This document shows positions 5,507-6,242 of a stretch of 6,242 bases of DNA, piece by piece. The notes below the pieces were generated by a model. It did no database searches and had not been told where the DNA came from. It saw only the letters and a list, made by a program, of their open reading frames with translations. The first letter of the stretch is position 1. The number at the start of each line of letters is the position of its first letter. Origin of the DNA: Burkholderiales bacterium (GTDB lineage: Bacteria > Pseudomonadota > Gammaproteobacteria > Burkholderiales > UBA11063); contig JAPJMP010000182.1 in the NCBI GenBank assembly GCA_026461645.1, positions 1 to 6,242 of the forward strand, read 5' to 3'. Both the position numbers and the translations under genes were made by a program.

Positions 5507-6154
5507 ATGCCAGCGAAAATAATCGTGATCACTAATCAAAAAGGGGGCTGTGGCAAAACGACAGTGACAATGAATCTAGTTCCTGCTTTTGTTAAAAATG
5601 GCTTTAAAGTATTAATAGTAGATGGAGACCCTCAAGGAACAGCTACAAGATGGGCATCAGCTGCCAGCGATAATAACCCATATCCAGCCCCAGTAATAGG
5701 CCTATCAAATACAAATGATAAAGCACATAATGAAATTAAAAAACATATCCATAATTATGATTACATAATTGTTGATTGCCCTCCGGCGGCTGATAGTGAA
5801 TTTTCTCAATCTGCACTTTTGGTTGCAGACTTAGCGCTTGTACCTATAAAGCCAACCCCACCTGATTTGTGGGCAGCAGTCGGAATAAAAAAAGTTATTA
5901 ATAGTGTTTTAGTACAAAATGAAAACTTAATTTCTAAATTAGTTATAAGTATGCGTCAAACTAATAGTATGAATAATGAAGTTTTATCAATTTTAAAAGA
6001 CTTTGGCATAGAGATGTTAAATTCAAATATTTTCCAGAGAACCGCATATACACAAGCATCCTTAGGAACCTCAGTTCTACATTTAAAAGACCCTAAAGCT
6101 ATTGCAGAAATTAGCGGTTTATACGCCGAAATAATAGCGCTACTGAAACCATAA
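5507..6154 (+). CDS. parA: ParA-family plasmid partition ATPase (small, type Ib-like)
   Basis: This 215-residue ATPase would drive plasmid segregation by ATP-dependent, non-specific binding to the nucleoid, controlled by a partner protein bound at the centromere. It has the deviant Walker A motif KGGCGKTT (12-19) with both lysines, the A' motif VDGDPQGTATRW (38-49), and the Walker B strand YIIVDCPP (86-93). The PTPPDLWA stretch (117-124) is typical of ParA/VirC1-like proteins. There is no N-terminal HTH extension, and the length matches type Ib proteins such as ParF (about 206 residues), not type Ia (about 400). GTATGCA repeats lie on both sides. The expected small ParB/ParG-like partner is not within the window. 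A chromosomal MinD role is unlikely: there is no C-terminal membrane-targeting helix. Another ParA-like role, for example positioning some other cargo, cannot be excluded. Confidence 0.93.
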   Translation: MPAKIIVITNQKGGCGKTTVTMNLVPAFVKNGFKVLIVDGDPQGTATRWASAASDNNPYPAPVIGLSNTNDKAHNEIKKHIHNYDYIIVDCPPAADSEFSQSALLVADLALVPIKPTPPDLWAAVGIKKVINSVLVQNENLISKLVISMRQTNSMNNEVLSILKDFGIEMLNSNIFQRTAYTQASLGTSVLHLKDPKAIAEISGLYAEIIALLKP

Positions 6155-6159
6155 ATTAC

Positions 6160-6206
6160 CATACATACTGTATGCAACATAATTACTATGCATACTGTGC
6201 ATATAC
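6160..6206. repeat. Downstream partition-type repeats
   Basis: Two units lie just after the parA stop. One is CATAC-T-GTATG (6164-6174), a palindrome that runs into an exact GTATGCA at 6170-6176. The other is TATGCA-TACTG-TGCATA (6187-6203), also a palindrome and containing the exact reverse heptamer TGCATAC at 6189-6195. They share an ACTGT core with the 5378-5393 copy upstream. They could be part of parS or an operator for a gene beginning beyond the window. Confidence 0.55.
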
Positions 6207-6242
6207 TTCATACCATATGAATAAATATTTAAAAAGATTTTA

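Noticed and set aside
5956..6180. Minus-strand open frame of 74 codons
   Set aside because: Mostly antisense to parA and starting within the repeat region; no recognisable domain.
5376..6206. CRISPR array or insertion-sequence ends
   Set aside because: The repeats are short, palindromic and irregularly spaced around parA, with no transposase or cas gene; an operator/centromere explanation fits better.
6217..6242. Start of a partner (parB-like) gene
   Set aside because: Only eight codons before the window ends, and no ribosome binding site; cannot be supported.

Overview
The window is AT-rich DNA (by eye about one third G+C) with tightly packed genes, all on the + strand. It holds two blocks: a five-gene signalling operon (59-5177) and, after a 329-base non-coding stretch, a plasmid-type parA gene flanked by small repeats (about 5376-6206). 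A small parA with its own operator-like repeats points to a plasmid or other extrachromosomal or integrated mobile element. Base composition, protein style and the kinase and regulator subfamilies suggest a gammaproteobacterium of the Legionella/Francisella/Piscirickettsia kind. That placement is an impression, not a result.

Region 1 (59-5177) reads as one transcription unit. In order it encodes an XRE-like DNA-binding protein, a response regulator with an enlarged receiver and an uncharacterised C-terminal domain, an isochorismatase-family cysteine hydrolase, a secreted PotD-like (spermidine/putrescine-type) binding protein, and a two-TM sensor histidine kinase ending in a degenerate receiver domain. 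The first two junctions overlap by one base (TAATG), the third has an 11-base gap and the fourth overlaps by eight bases, so translation is probably coupled throughout. No ABC permease or ATPase is present. The simplest reading is that the binding protein is a periplasmic sensor that presents a small, possibly polyamine-like, ligand to the kinase. The kinase would signal to the response regulator, the HTH protein would be a transcriptional output or autoregulator, and the hydrolase would make or destroy the signal or a related compound. This is an inference from gene order and residues.

Several signature residues are altered. The kinase has Lys instead of the usual acidic residue right after its phospho-acceptor His. 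Its C-terminal receiver-like domain has Thr where the phospho-acceptor Asp should be. The hydrolase has Glu in place of the catalytic Asp.

Region 2 (5178-5506) has no gene. It contains a bulged hairpin, two near-matches to DnaA boxes, and then repeats of a GTATGCA-type heptamer, including a perfect 11-base-arm palindrome over the likely parA promoter. The DnaA-box-like sites could mark a replication origin, but this is weak.

Region 3 (5507-6242) encodes a short type Ib ParA ATPase, followed by two more copies of the repeat. No ParB/ParG-type partner is visible and may lie beyond the window edge.
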